DNA from: JBCCFX01 sp039029515
Lineage (GTDB): Bacteria > Planctomycetota > Phycisphaerae > Phycisphaerales > SM1A02
DNA length: 13,714 nt
Assembly (NCBI GenBank): GCA_039029515.1
Contig: JBCCFX010000101.1
Span: 1-13,714 of the forward strand
Direction of reading: 5' to 3'
Shown piece after piece: positions 6,612-13,714 of this stretch. The number at the start of each line of letters is the position of its first letter. The stretch's first letter is position 1. The position numbers were made by a program, and so were the translations under genes. The notes under the pieces were generated by a model. It ran no database searches. It was not told the origin of the DNA and was given only the letters and a program-made list of their open reading frames with translations.

Positions 6612-7592
6612 ATGACAACGACGGCAACGTCGCAAGACGCACGATTCGACGCGACACCGCACATCGAAGTGCTTGCGACGCGCGAAACGACAGAAGCGAA
6701 TGCGAAACCGTCTCCGCCCGTGCGACGCAAGCGTCGGAAGAAGACCTACAACAAGTCAATGAAGCTTGTCCGACGTATTCACATGTACTTCGGGCTTGTG
6801 CTCACGCCGTTCGTTCTGCTGTACGGCATCACCGCGATGCTCTTCAATCATCCGGCATGGTTCAGCTCGGGCATCACCGAGTCCGTCGAGGCAGGACACT
6901 TTGCTGAGGTCGAATTCGATGCAGCAGATGTGTTGGCGGCGGCAATCGTGTCGGAACTCACGGACGAGCATGAACTGGACGTCGCACTGATCGAAGGTGA
7001 AGACGTCAGGCTGCGCGGCGACTTCATTATCGATGCCACGACTGAGGAAGCGCGGACGCGCTATCGACTGAGCCGGTCGGATTTGAGCGGTACGCGGCAG
7101 ATTACGGAGATCACGCCGGATGTGGAAACGCCGTTTCCCGATGCAGTTGTCAGTCCGTTCGGCGAACCGATCGAAACGATAACGACCGCGATCAAGGACG
7201 AAACGGAAGCAGAGCGAGTCCGAGTCCGGGTTGCGCCTGATGTCGAGTTCGCGGTCACCGTCGACGATGAGATCTGGGCGGTGTCATGTGATGTCAACAC
7301 CGGTGCGCTGACGGTTCGACCAAGTGATGAACCGCGGCGGGCCATTGAGACCAGATCATTCCTGACACGACTTCATGTGTCGCGCGGGTACCCGAGTGAA
7401 GTGACGGCACGGTGGATCTGGGCCGTCATCGTTGATGTTGTCGCTGGCCTCATGATCTTCTGGGCGTTATCGGGGATTCTCATGTGGTGGCAGATGAAGC
7501 CGACACGCATGGTGGGCGGTGTGACCGTTGTCATCGGCCTCGCGCTCGCGGGTCTGCTCGGCTACGCCATGCTGCGGATGATCTACTACTGA
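6612..7592 (+). CDS. PepSY-associated transmembrane protein
   Basis: The product is a 326-residue inner-membrane protein. A basic N-terminal tail (37-44, VRRKRRKK) is followed by helix 1 (about 57-78), a long soluble segment (about 80-265), helix 2 (about 269-292) and helix 3 (about 302-324). RRIHMYFGLVLTPFVLLYG and LHVSRGYPSEVTARWIW fit the PepSY_TM layout, with conserved histidines at 57, 80 and 255 near the membrane. Relatives, such as PiuB-like proteins, sit in iron uptake regions and are thought to act in siderophore or metal reduction at the membrane; the substrate here cannot be read. The start is set by AGGAAGG at 6598-6604, 7 nt before the ATG, in preference to an in-frame GTG at 6582. 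A Fur-like operator overlaps its promoter, which supports an iron role. It converges on the small four-cysteine gene with a 22-bp gap. Confidence 0.8.
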   Translation: MTTTATSQDARFDATPHIEVLATRETTEANAKPSPPVRRKRRKKTYNKSMKLVRRIHMYFGLVLTPFVLLYGITAMLFNHPAWFSSGITESVEAGHFAEVEFDAADVLAAAIVSELTDEHELDVALIEGEDVRLRGDFIIDATTEEARTRYRLSRSDLSGTRQITEITPDVETPFPDAVVSPFGEPIETITTAIKDETEAERVRVRVAPDVEFAVTVDDEIWAVSCDVNTGALTVRPSDEPRRAIETRSFLTRLHVSRGYPSEVTARWIWAVIVDVVAGLMIFWALSGILMWWQMKPTRMVGGVTVVIGLALAGLLGYAMLRMIYY

Positions 7593-7614
7593 TTCGTGCT
7601 GATTCCGAGGCTGC

Positions 7615-7803
7615 TCAGGCGGCACGACGAAGCGGCGGATCGTCGCGTTTCGCGTCAGGGTTGTGCGCGCACAGTTTCGCGAGCGGACAGTTCGAGCATG
7701 CACGGCCGCACGGCGTCTGAGCATTCTCGGACGTGGGTGCTGGCGGATGCTCGCTGGTCGGAGCCGCGGCGTCGTCATGGTCGGTATACAGTTGAAGCCT
7801 CAT
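7615..7803 (-). CDS. Small protein with C-x3-C-x2-C-x5-C metal-binding motif
   Basis: The product is 62 residues. A Pro/Thr/Ser-rich N-terminal half is followed by CGRACSNCPLAKLC with Cys32, Cys36, Cys39 and Cys45, then a charged tail. Tight four-cysteine clusters with a CP pair can bind an iron-sulfur cluster or zinc; which one is inference. No signal peptide or membrane helix is seen. The frame runs open further upstream to 8085, but the residues before the ATG at 7803 look non-coding. No clear ribosome site precedes the ATG, so the start is uncertain. It ends 22 bp from the end of the convergent PepSY gene, and the pairing with an iron-linked gene suggests a shared metal theme. I do not recognise the family. 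Confidence 0.55.
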   Translation of the reverse strand: MRLQLYTDHDDAAAPTSEHPPAPTSENAQTPCGRACSNCPLAKLCAHNPDAKRDDPPLRRAA

Positions 7804-8030
7804 GGTGGAAATGTATCGGTGCGCATTGCGGCGATGGCCACTTTGATCGCAAATGGTGATGTCAGCGGCCAGCATGACCGGTCCAGCGTGCGTGGTCGGT
7901 GTGCTACGTCCCATGAACCGCGTCCTCAGGCCTTGAAAGAAAACGTCCGAAAATCTGACCACCATGACGGCCGTCTGCCAGTGATCACTTGGACAGGAAT
8001 CTTTCTTCACCTGAAAACAAGGGGTCTCCG

Positions 8031-8705
8031 ATGCACAACGTTTCAACGGTAGGGGCTGTCGCTGCGCTCGCGCTGACGGCAGCATTCATGACGGGATGTG
8101 AGACGTTCACACCGCCGGTCAAGACGCACGATGTCTTAGCAAGTGATGGTGAGAGGTCGCTTCATGTCGTGGAGTTCAACTCGAATCGTCGCTCCGCCTA
8201 TGTCTTCGAGCACGGTGATCAGATTCGCGTCGTCGCGGAACCACCGCCGGACACTGCACTGAAGCAGGCACTCGAAGGTGCGCTCAAGGCATCGGTCACG
8301 CAGGCCGGCGGTTCGGGCGAGGCTAAAGTCAAGGCGACGCTTGATCCTGAAGTCATTGCGCGGGCCATTTCGATTTCGCTGCTGCGTGATGCGAGCTATC
8401 GAATTGCCGAGGCCTATGCCAACGGCGCGATCAACGAGTCGCAATACGACGAGAAGTTCGAGCAGATTCTCTTCGTGGCCCACAGTGTCGCGCTGGCAGA
8501 GGTCACCGCGAAGTACTCCGAGGCCGTCAAGGAAGCGGTCAAAGTGAAAAAGCAGGAGCTCGATACGATGGAAATGTTCATCGAGCAGGGCGGCGACCCA
8601 CAGCTCTTCGAATTCAATCGAACCGACAGCGAGTCGGCATCTGTTGATGAGCTCATCCAGCAGTTGGAATCGCGACTGCCGATCAAATGGCCATGGCAGG
8701 ACTGA
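8031..8705 (+). CDS. Predicted lipoprotein of unknown function
   Basis: The product is 224 residues. The N-terminus MHNVSTVGAVAALALTAAF is a signal peptide ending in a lipobox-like MTGC, with Cys23 as the lipidation site, so the mature protein would be anchored to a membrane by lipid. The mature part is mostly helical and charged. It includes a Gly-rich hinge (about 92-97) and long helices such as SQYDEKFEQILFVAHSVALA and EAVKEAVKVKKQELDTMEMF. No enzymatic motif is visible and I do not recognise the family. The start is supported by AAGGGG at 8019-8024, 6 nt before the ATG; an in-frame ATG at 7989 would bury the signal peptide. It is monocistronic and convergent with the sigma factor gene. 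Confidence 0.8.
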   Translation: MHNVSTVGAVAALALTAAFMTGCETFTPPVKTHDVLASDGERSLHVVEFNSNRRSAYVFEHGDQIRVVAEPPPDTALKQALEGALKASVTQAGGSGEAKVKATLDPEVIARAISISLLRDASYRIAEAYANGAINESQYDEKFEQILFVAHSVALAEVTAKYSEAVKEAVKVKKQELDTMEMFIEQGGDPQLFEFNRTDSESASVDELIQQLESRLPIKWPWQD

Positions 8706-8710
8706 TGGAA

Positions 8711-8733
8711 GCACCCGAGCCACTTCCGGGTGC
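8711..8733. terminator. Short hairpin between convergent genes
   Basis: GCACCCG (8711-8717) pairs with CGGGTGC (8727-8733) across a 9-nt loop, beginning 6 nt after the lipoprotein stop. There is no U-tract on either side, so its strength as a terminator is doubtful. Confidence 0.4.
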
Positions 8734-8838
8734 GTGATGTCTGATGCCATCGGCGCGTTCTCTGGGGGCGCGTCGGTGGCTCATTCATATCGGTTGACTG
8801 CCAACTACGTGTGCCAACGGTTGGTCGCGCCGGCACTT

Positions 8839-10089
8839 CTACGAAAGATCTTCGACGCGCTTCTCAAGGAACCGCCGTTCCGGCGTCGTGCTGACGAGCT
8901 TCAGCGCCGCGTCATACGCGCGTACCGCGTCCTGCGTACGTCCCGCTCGCCGAAGCAGTTCAGCCCGCGTTGCGGGAAGAAGGTAGTACCCGCTGAGCGC
9001 GGTTGCATCGATCGCGTCGATTGTCTCAAGACCTCGATCGGGACCGTGAACCATCGCCACGGCCACCGACCGATTGAGTTGCACCACCGGCGATGGAAAG
9101 CGCGCCATCATGATGTCGTAGTACGCGAGAATCTGCGGCCAATCCGTCGCATCCGGACTCGGTGCGATGGCGTGACACGCCGCAATCGCAGCTTGCACAT
9201 GGAATGCCGATAGTTCTTCGCCGGCCTGCGCGAGTTCAAGATGACGAAGGCCCATGGTGATGGACGGTGCGTCCCACTGTAATCGATCCTGATCGTCGAG
9301 AAGCACGAGTCGGCCTTCATCGTCGACCCGGGCAGGAAGGCGAGCACCGTGCAGCAGCATCAGGCTCATTAGGGCGTGCGCTTCGGGCCGTGCCGTGGCA
9401 TCTCTGGTGACGATCAGACTCCCGAGCCGAATCGCTTCATCAACCAGATCAGCCCGCACGAGGTTTTCGCCTTGATGTGCGGCATAGCCTTCGTTGAAGA
9501 GGAGGTAGATCACATCGAGGACCGAACTCAGTCGCTCATCGATCGCCTTCGGCCCGGGGACTTCGATCTCAATATCACCAGCGCGAAGCCGACGCTTCGC
9601 CCGGACGATGCGCTGGGCCATCGTCGTTTCCGTGGTGAGGAACGCCCGGGCGATCTCCGAGACGTCGAAGCCGCACACAAGCTTGAGCGTCAACGGCGCG
9701 CGGGCATCATCCGGAATCGATGGATGGCTGCACGCGAAGATCATGCGCAGGACGTCGTCATCGAGTTCATCATCGAAGCGCGCAGGAGTCTCATCATCGG
9801 TCAGTGCGGTCGAATCCGACTCGAACACTTCCAGCTTCGTGCGCAGCGTCTGATGACGACGCAGCACATCGACGGCTCGGTTGCGGGCGACGCGGTAGAG
9901 CCATGCCGCCGGCTCGTCCGGCACTCCGTCGAACGGCCAGCGTCGCAACGCAGCGATCAATGCATCCTGCACGACGTCTTCGGCGAGATCGACATGAGCC
10001 GGGCCGAGTGAACGCACCAAATGCGACACCAGGCGACCGGCCTGGTGTCGAAAGAGGTGATCAACGAGTTGAGGAATCGAATCCGGCAT
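8839..10089 (-). CDS. ECF42-type RNA polymerase sigma factor with C-terminal extension
   Basis: The product is 416 residues, about twice the length of an ordinary ECF sigma factor. Region 2 (about 10-80) contains DLAEDVVQDALIAALRRWP and AAWLYRVARNRAVDVLRRH, with the normal acidic motif intact. Region 4 (about 115-170) contains LTLKLVCGFDVSEIARAFL. A long C-terminal extension begins with DVIYLLFNEGYAA (residues 192-204) and continues to the end as TPR-like helices; this DUF6596-type extension defines the ECF42 group. In that group the extension is needed for activity and no anti-sigma factor is known. The gene starts 3 nt after the stop of a DGPF protein gene, the standard ECF42 partner, and should be cotranscribed with it from 10525-10551. 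It has no ribosome site of its own, which fits translational coupling. Confidence 0.95.
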   Translation of the reverse strand: MPDSIPQLVDHLFRHQAGRLVSHLVRSLGPAHVDLAEDVVQDALIAALRRWPFDGVPDEPAAWLYRVARNRAVDVLRRHQTLRTKLEVFESDSTALTDDETPARFDDELDDDVLRMIFACSHPSIPDDARAPLTLKLVCGFDVSEIARAFLTTETTMAQRIVRAKRRLRAGDIEIEVPGPKAIDERLSSVLDVIYLLFNEGYAAHQGENLVRADLVDEAIRLGSLIVTRDATARPEAHALMSLMLLHGARLPARVDDEGRLVLLDDQDRLQWDAPSITMGLRHLELAQAGEELSAFHVQAAIAACHAIAPSPDATDWPQILAYYDIMMARFPSPVVQLNRSVAVAMVHGPDRGLETIDAIDATALSGYYLLPATRAELLRRAGRTQDAVRAYDAALKLVSTTPERRFLEKRVEDLS

Positions 10090-10092
10090 CGG

Positions 10093-10455
10093 TCAGGATG
10101 CTTCCACCGCGCGAAGTTCGATCGTGCCGCCGTGCTCGAGATGCGGGCAGTCCTGGCTGACGGCGACCGCGTCTTCGTAGCTGTTGGCGTGGATGATAAA
10201 GAACCCACCAAAGACTTCCTTCGTCTCGGAGAACGGTCCATCCGTGACGGTGGTGTCGTTGCCGCTGCGCCGCATCACCTTGCCGGGTTCATCGGTGAGC
10301 TTCTCGCCGGCGACCATGCGTCCTTCCTGGGCGAGCTTGCCGGCCCAGTCGTTGTAGCGCTGGACGATCTGCTGCATCTGCTCGGGGGTGAGGTCATCGA
10401 AGCTGCGGGGGTCATCGTGGAAGGCGAGCATGAACTTCATCGTGAACTTGGCCAT
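10093..10455 (-). CDS. DGPF (YCII-related) domain protein, partner of ECF42
   Basis: The product is a 120-residue soluble protein. It shows MKFMLAFHDD at the start, an EKLTDEPGKVMRR segment and the signature TDGPFSETKE with DGPF at 72-75. It ends in CPHLEHGGTIELRAVE, as expected for PF03795. The biochemical role of DGPF proteins is not settled; they are the usual targets and neighbours of ECF42 sigma factors. The start at 10455 is supported by GGGAG on the minus strand (CTCCC at 10465-10469 on plus), 9 nt upstream. The frame is open further upstream to 10629, but that part lacks family similarity and covers the promoter. It is the first gene of a two-gene operon. Confidence 0.93.
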   Translation of the reverse strand: MAKFTMKFMLAFHDDPRSFDDLTPEQMQQIVQRYNDWAGKLAQEGRMVAGEKLTDEPGKVMRRSGNDTTVTDGPFSETKEVFGGFFIIHANSYEDAVAVSQDCPHLEHGGTIELRAVEAS

Positions 10456-10524
10456 TGTCGTAGTCTCCCAAACGGGGCGGTTGAGCGGTGAATCGTCGGC
10501 CCATTGCCGGCGTTCTGGAGAGGT

Positions 10525-10551
10525 GACGACCGGCGTCAGGCCGATTCGACA
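10525..10551 (-). promoter_or_regulatory. Putative ECF42-dependent promoter of the DGPF-sigma operon
   Basis: On the minus strand TGTCGA (plus 10546-10551) is followed after exactly 17 nt by CGTC (plus 10525-10528). As I recall, ECF42 promoters studied in Streptomyces have TGTCGA at -35 and CG(A/T)C at -10. Transcription would start near 10517, about 60 nt before the DGPF start codon. This suggests autoregulation. Confidence 0.65.
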
Positions 10552-10603
10552 GCGTTCTGAGAAAAATTTGGGAGGAGTGGGGAAGGCTTCCAGGGAGGCT
10601 GGA

Positions 10604-11617
10604 TCACTGTTTGGTCGCCACCGGGACAACTTTCACGTACTTCCGAAAGACGTCGGCCACATCGATGTCGGTGTCATCATCAATGAGTTGGTCGATCTCG
10701 CCTCCGATGTTGATCCGTGCGAACCACCATCCATCGGGTCCATACATCTCGGCCGCAAGATCGATACGGGAATCTCGATTGCCGCGTTCAAGATCGATGA
10801 TAAATGCCGTAAATCCTTCTCCGCGAAGTTCGACGACTGGATTTCGAGCTAGGAGTTCAATTGCCGAAGATCGCCCCATGGCCATCCAGGCCGCGCGATT
10901 GAGTTCACGGCTCGTTGTGGAATTTCGAATGATGCTCTCGTCGACCATGAGCCAACGGCGGAAGAATGCCGCGGTTGGTTCGTAGTCGGCGTCCATCCAT
11001 GTGGAATCGATATCGCCGGTGATATGACGATACAGATTCGGCCTTATTGTCAGATCATCGACGCGATGAAGATGAGCACGAGTGAGCACCGAGTTGCAAT
11101 ACTGGCGATGTGATGGGTGCTCAGACCATCGGCCCTGAAGATCGGTCCCACCATAATCTGAGACAGTCGTCGCAGTCAGAAACGCCGGCGTATTTCGGTC
11201 GACGTTGTGTTCGAACTGAACGGCATAGATCTCGGTTGAGCCACGTTTCTGAACGAGTCCGGAGCCGACATAAACGTCAACGGCATACGCTGGCCAGTCC
11301 TGTGCCAGACTGCCCTCGAGTTGTGGAGCCAGGATCACGCGTTGATACCCATCGGAGACACCTCCCCGCGACATGCTCAAGGCGCCACCGCGTTCGAGTT
11401 CCACATGTGTCTCAAGGCCAGGTCGGAACGCAGGATCGTTTTCGAGCAGCGTCAAAAGCGCATCTATCTCTCGATCTCCATCGAGAGGCCAAACAGCCTC
11501 GTCGGCAAGAGCCGATTGTGCAGCCGCGGCGCCATGAGCTTCCTCTGTCTGCGAGGACTTCGTGAGGAAACCGGTCACAGAAATGAGTGCGCAAGAAAGA
11601 GCGACTGTTACTTGCAT
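10604..11617 (-). CDS. Exported protein of unknown family, tandem paralogue A
   Basis: The product is 337 residues with a short signal peptide (MQVTVALSCALISVTG). No enzyme motif is recognised. It is clearly related over its whole length to the next gene upstream. Shared blocks in order are REIDALLTLLEN (49-60), YAVDVYVGSGL (111-121), SVLTRAHLHRVDDLTIRPNL (176-195), AAFFRRWL, SRELNRAAWMAM (236-247), a FTAFIIDL strand (269-276) and AEMYGPDGWWFARI (289-302). The conserved YGPD plus aromatic motif and RAHL/RPNL pair would be good family markers. The protein is probably periplasmic or secreted. The start lacks a good ribosome site. It lies 102 bp behind paralogue B on the same strand, with a hairpin between them. 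Confidence 0.8.
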   Translation of the reverse strand: MQVTVALSCALISVTGFLTKSSQTEEAHGAAAAQSALADEAVWPLDGDREIDALLTLLENDPAFRPGLETHVELERGGALSMSRGGVSDGYQRVILAPQLEGSLAQDWPAYAVDVYVGSGLVQKRGSTEIYAVQFEHNVDRNTPAFLTATTVSDYGGTDLQGRWSEHPSHRQYCNSVLTRAHLHRVDDLTIRPNLYRHITGDIDSTWMDADYEPTAAFFRRWLMVDESIIRNSTTSRELNRAAWMAMGRSSAIELLARNPVVELRGEGFTAFIIDLERGNRDSRIDLAAEMYGPDGWWFARINIGGEIDQLIDDDTDIDVADVFRKYVKVVPVATKQ

Positions 11618-11652
11618 GACGAGTGATGCCTCTTGTGGGGACGAGTCTGTAG

Positions 11653-11673
11653 GCCGGCATCGCCGATGCCGGC
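11653..11673. terminator. Perfect palindromic hairpin between the two paralogues
   Basis: GCCGGCATCG and CGATGCCGGC (10-bp arms around one base) form a stem of at least 8 bp with a 5-nt loop. It lies 47 nt after the stop of paralogue B and before the start of paralogue A. There is no T-run on either strand. It may attenuate transcription or stabilise the upstream mRNA, or it may be a dispersed palindromic repeat. Confidence 0.45.
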
Positions 11674-11719
11674 AGCGAACTCGCAGGTGCCGCGCACTCT
11701 TGTGTTGGGGTGCGGGAGT

Positions 11720-12745
11720 CTATTGAAGCGGACCGAACGTGATGTACCTCTGAACGATCGAAACCGGATCGAGGTCTATTCCATCCTTTCGAAGCACGTC
11801 GACTGGAATGGAACACTCAATGCGAGACATCCACATACTGTCAGGACCGTAGATTTCCAATGAAACTCTGATGCGATCATCACCATCGAAAGCGCCTTGA
11901 CGATTGGTCCAGTCAATGACAAAAACCGTGAGGTCATCGGAGTTCATCTCGATGATGGGATTCTCAGGGCGCATGCCGCGAAGCATATCGGCACGAGAAA
12001 TCGCAATCAGTCCTGCGCGATTGAACTCCTGACTCGTTTCTGCTGCCCGCAGCTCCGAAGCATCAAATCCGACATAGTGCCTGAAGAATTCCGGTGATGG
12101 AGCGTACTTGTCTTCCATCAGCCGCAGCAGTTGGCTGGTGTCGTTGTAAATCGCAGCATGAAGATTCGGTCGATATGAGATTGCATCAACACCGGCAAGG
12201 TGAGCGCGCGTAAGAATCGACCATGCGTTCGCCATCATTCTCGCATTCTGGAACCACACATCAAAGAGATCGGATGTGCCAGTCGATCGTATGTCTTCGA
12301 TCGTCACATAGCCCGGCTCGTCGTCAAATCGAAACGAATGCGCAAATATGTCCTGCACATCCTCGCCGTCGGGGCCTTCTGCTCGGCTCAGTCCCGACCC
12401 TGTGTAGACATCGATCGACAATCGAGGAATGTCAGGGCGAGGTGGATTCACAAACACTCGACGTGTGTGATCGTCTGGCGTCGCCGGTGCGCGCGGAACG
12501 ATTCCGCCTGATTCGATCGAGAATTGAGACGTCAATCCTCGGCGGAGTTTGCGATCGGATTCCATGAAGGCAATGAGGGCATCAATCTCACGCGTCCCCG
12601 ATAGGTCCCAAATGATTTCCGCAAGCTGGCCTGGCGCGAGCGTAGCGATTTTGGCTCCGTGATGATCGCGGGCAGGTGACAACCCTGACATGGGAACGCA
12701 GGCAACCGCGCATGCAATGAGAAACCCGAAGAGCGTCGTTTTCAT
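11720..12745 (-). CDS. Exported protein of unknown family, tandem paralogue B
   Basis: The product is 341 residues. The N-terminus MKTTLFGFLIACAVACVPMSG is a signal peptide; AVAC around Cys16 could be a weak lipobox. It aligns almost collinearly with paralogue A. Matching blocks are TREIDALIAFMESD (51-64), SIDVYTGSGL (110-119), SILTRAHLAGVDAISYRPNL (176-195), PEFFRHYV, SQEFNRAGLIAI (238-249), LTVFVIDW (272-279), SLEIYGPDSMWMSRI (295-309) and VQRYITFGPL at the end. No known domain is recognised. The start at 12745 is chosen because it begins the signal peptide; the frame upstream to 12991 has no such character. The ribosome site is weak (GGA about 12 nt upstream). Confidence 0.8.
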   Translation of the reverse strand: MKTTLFGFLIACAVACVPMSGLSPARDHHGAKIATLAPGQLAEIIWDLSGTREIDALIAFMESDRKLRRGLTSQFSIESGGIVPRAPATPDDHTRRVFVNPPRPDIPRLSIDVYTGSGLSRAEGPDGEDVQDIFAHSFRFDDEPGYVTIEDIRSTGTSDLFDVWFQNARMMANAWSILTRAHLAGVDAISYRPNLHAAIYNDTSQLLRLMEDKYAPSPEFFRHYVGFDASELRAAETSQEFNRAGLIAISRADMLRGMRPENPIIEMNSDDLTVFVIDWTNRQGAFDGDDRIRVSLEIYGPDSMWMSRIECSIPVDVLRKDGIDLDPVSIVQRYITFGPLQ

Positions 12746-12962
12746 GGGCTGTCGTTCCGAATCGGACAGAGTGAATATCGATTTCGATGGTTGTCCACGC
12801 AGTCTATACGAAGGTCGTGTGAGGCCAGGATCGAATATGCCGGGTTCAGCATAACTCGGCCTACGGGAATTTAACGTCGAAGGTCGATGACGCGAGTTGT
12901 ACGATGATACGCATCGACGAGCACTGGAAATTGAGTTTGCCTTGACCATGATCTCTGAGCTG

Positions 12963-13013
12963 ATGTCAGGTTTAGATGGCCGCTCGAACAAGCAGTCGTA
13001 TGGGTGTGTGTGA
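12963..13013 (+). CDS. Possible 16-codon leader reading frame
   Basis: ATG at 12963 opens MSGLDGRSNKQSYGCV and stops at TGA 13011-13013, whose last base is the first of the next ATG (TGATG). There is no clear ribosome site. It may be a leader that couples translation into the 54-residue membrane protein. Alternatively, it may be the true N-terminus of that protein, separated by a slip in the short GTGTGTGTG run at 13004-13012. TTGACC at 12942-12947 could be a -35, but no matching -10 is seen. Confidence 0.25.
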   Translation: MSGLDGRSNKQSYGCV

Positions 13014-13177
13014 TGGCCGTCACGCTCGCCGTATTCTGTTTCTTCATTGTGTATCCGCTTTGGGCGTTATACGCGAGTGTGGCAGCACTCTTCGCATGGC
13101 TGATCTGGATCATCGTGCGGTGGACATCAAAGCGGCGTGCGAATGCAGAAACTGATGGCGGGGTGCATAATGAGTGA
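13013..13177 (+). CDS. Small membrane protein of 54 residues
   Basis: The product is hydrophobic from residue 2 to about 38 (LAVFCFFIVYPLWALY, then VAALFAWLIWIIVRW), enough for two short helices or one long one. A basic RWTSKRR at 39-45 and a polar tail follow, so the C-terminus should be cytoplasmic. The end overlaps a 10-codon frame starting at 13170 by 8 nt. That frame in turn overlaps the start of the 153-residue gene as GTGA. No family is recognised. The start is not certain: in-frame GTG codons at 13004 and 13010 and the short upstream frame are alternatives. Confidence 0.5.
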   Translation: MAVTLAVFCFFIVYPLWALYASVAALFAWLIWIIVRWTSKRRANAETDGGVHNE

Positions 13178-13198
13178 TCCAAGCGTTCGAGGTTCACT

Positions 13199-13660
13199 GT
13201 GAAGACGTTTCACTTCACCAATTGGATTGAAGGTGGTTCCGATCAGCATTTGGATGGCGCAATCCTCGATGCTCTTGTTCGAATGAGTGGTCTTCCGCAG
13301 TGGCAGGTCTTCTACTTTGAAGGCCAATTCAAGCGCGACGCACCGCCGCCAGTCCCGTACGACGTGATTCATAGGCAATCATGGACGACGAGTTACGGAT
13401 ACGAGCTGACTCAGGACGAATTACTGCTGCTTGCGCGCGATGTGTTCCAGTTTGTCGAGAGTGTCTTTGTTGGGCGTTCCGTCGACCAACCTCGTGCTCA
13501 GCGAGACTCGTGGCTCAAGCCGAGACGCCGAGCGAAGTACTTTGTCGTCCGGTGCTTTGAGTGGGACTGGACGGTTGACTCTCCTTCCTCACAGATTCAG
13601 ACAGAGCTTGAGCAGCACATGCCGAACCTCCGTTGGCTCAGAAAACCGTCTCTGAAGTAA
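13199..13660 (+). CDS. Unknown 153-residue protein
   Basis: A GTG start is supported by GAGG 6 nt upstream. The product appears soluble, with no signal peptide or membrane helix. It is rich in aromatic residues (FHFTNWIEGG, WQVFYFEGQF, CFEWDW) and ends in a basic tail. No family or catalytic motif is recognised. It follows the small membrane protein by 21 bp on the same strand, so the two probably form an operon. A further ATG at 13688 opens nine codons to the window end and might start the next gene, which cannot be judged. Confidence 0.7.
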   Translation: MKTFHFTNWIEGGSDQHLDGAILDALVRMSGLPQWQVFYFEGQFKRDAPPPVPYDVIHRQSWTTSYGYELTQDELLLLARDVFQFVESVFVGRSVDQPRAQRDSWLKPRRRAKYFVVRCFEWDWTVDSPSSQIQTELEQHMPNLRWLRKPSLK

Positions 13661-13714
13661 TGCAATGAGTCTGCCGCGCCCACCTCTATGCGTGACGAGG
13701 AAGGCGGATTGAAG

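Noticed and set aside
9376..10491. Long plus-strand frames at 9376-10011 and 10021-10491
   Set aside because: They are antisense to the clearly recognised ECF42 sigma factor and DGPF genes.
10456..10629. N-terminal extension of the DGPF protein to 10629
   Set aside because: It would cover the ECF42-type promoter, has no family similarity, and the ATG at 10455 has its own ribosome site.
13688..13714. Possible start of a further gene at the window end
   Set aside because: Only nine codons are visible and no clear ribosome site precedes the ATG, so it cannot be supported.

Overview
The window looks like chromosomal DNA from a planctomycete, most likely of the Phycisphaerae type. The signs are an ECF sigma factor of the Sig-70_X6 kind overlapping a Ser/Thr kinase with TPR repeats, an exported protein ending in two dockerin-like calcium repeats, a second exported protein with a VPGPG-type PEP-CTERM sorting tail, and many small cysteine-rich or exported proteins of no recognised family. 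No tRNA, rRNA, transposase, integrase or CRISPR array is visible. The species cannot be named from this.

Layout, left to right. 1-3310 (+): a possible gene end, then a sigma factor and kinase overlapping by 4 bp. 3446-4333 (+): a secreted dockerin-repeat protein with a strong hairpin behind it. 4634-4843 (-): a convergent 69-residue protein with four cysteines. 4931-4949: a palindrome of the form TGAGAC-N3-GTCTCA. 5278-6015 (-): the PEP-CTERM protein, with a T-rich hairpin terminator downstream. 6122-6442 (-): a doubtful small gene with a perfect Shine-Dalgarno site. 6461-6491: a second TGAGAC-N3-GTCTCA palindrome laid over a near-consensus promoter. 6612-7592 (+): a PepSY-type membrane protein. 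7615-7803 (-): a second small four-cysteine protein. 8031-8705 (+): a lipoprotein. 8839-10455 (-): a DGPF/YCII protein and ECF42-type sigma factor pair, with a matching ECF42-type promoter in front at 10525-10551. 10604-12745 (-): two exported tandem paralogues of an unrecognised family. 12963-13660 (+): a chain of very short overlapping reading frames, a small membrane protein and an unknown 153-residue protein.

Three regulatory units stand out. The first sigma factor lacks the usual acidic motif in region 2.2, has threonines there and is coupled to a kinase, which suggests activation by phosphorylation as described for ECF43 sigma factors. The second sigma factor appears to control its own DGPF operon. 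The two matching palindromes suggest a small Fur-like regulon joining the PepSY protein to at least one small cysteine protein. The tandem paralogues and the TGAGAC regulon are the most likely places for undescribed biology.
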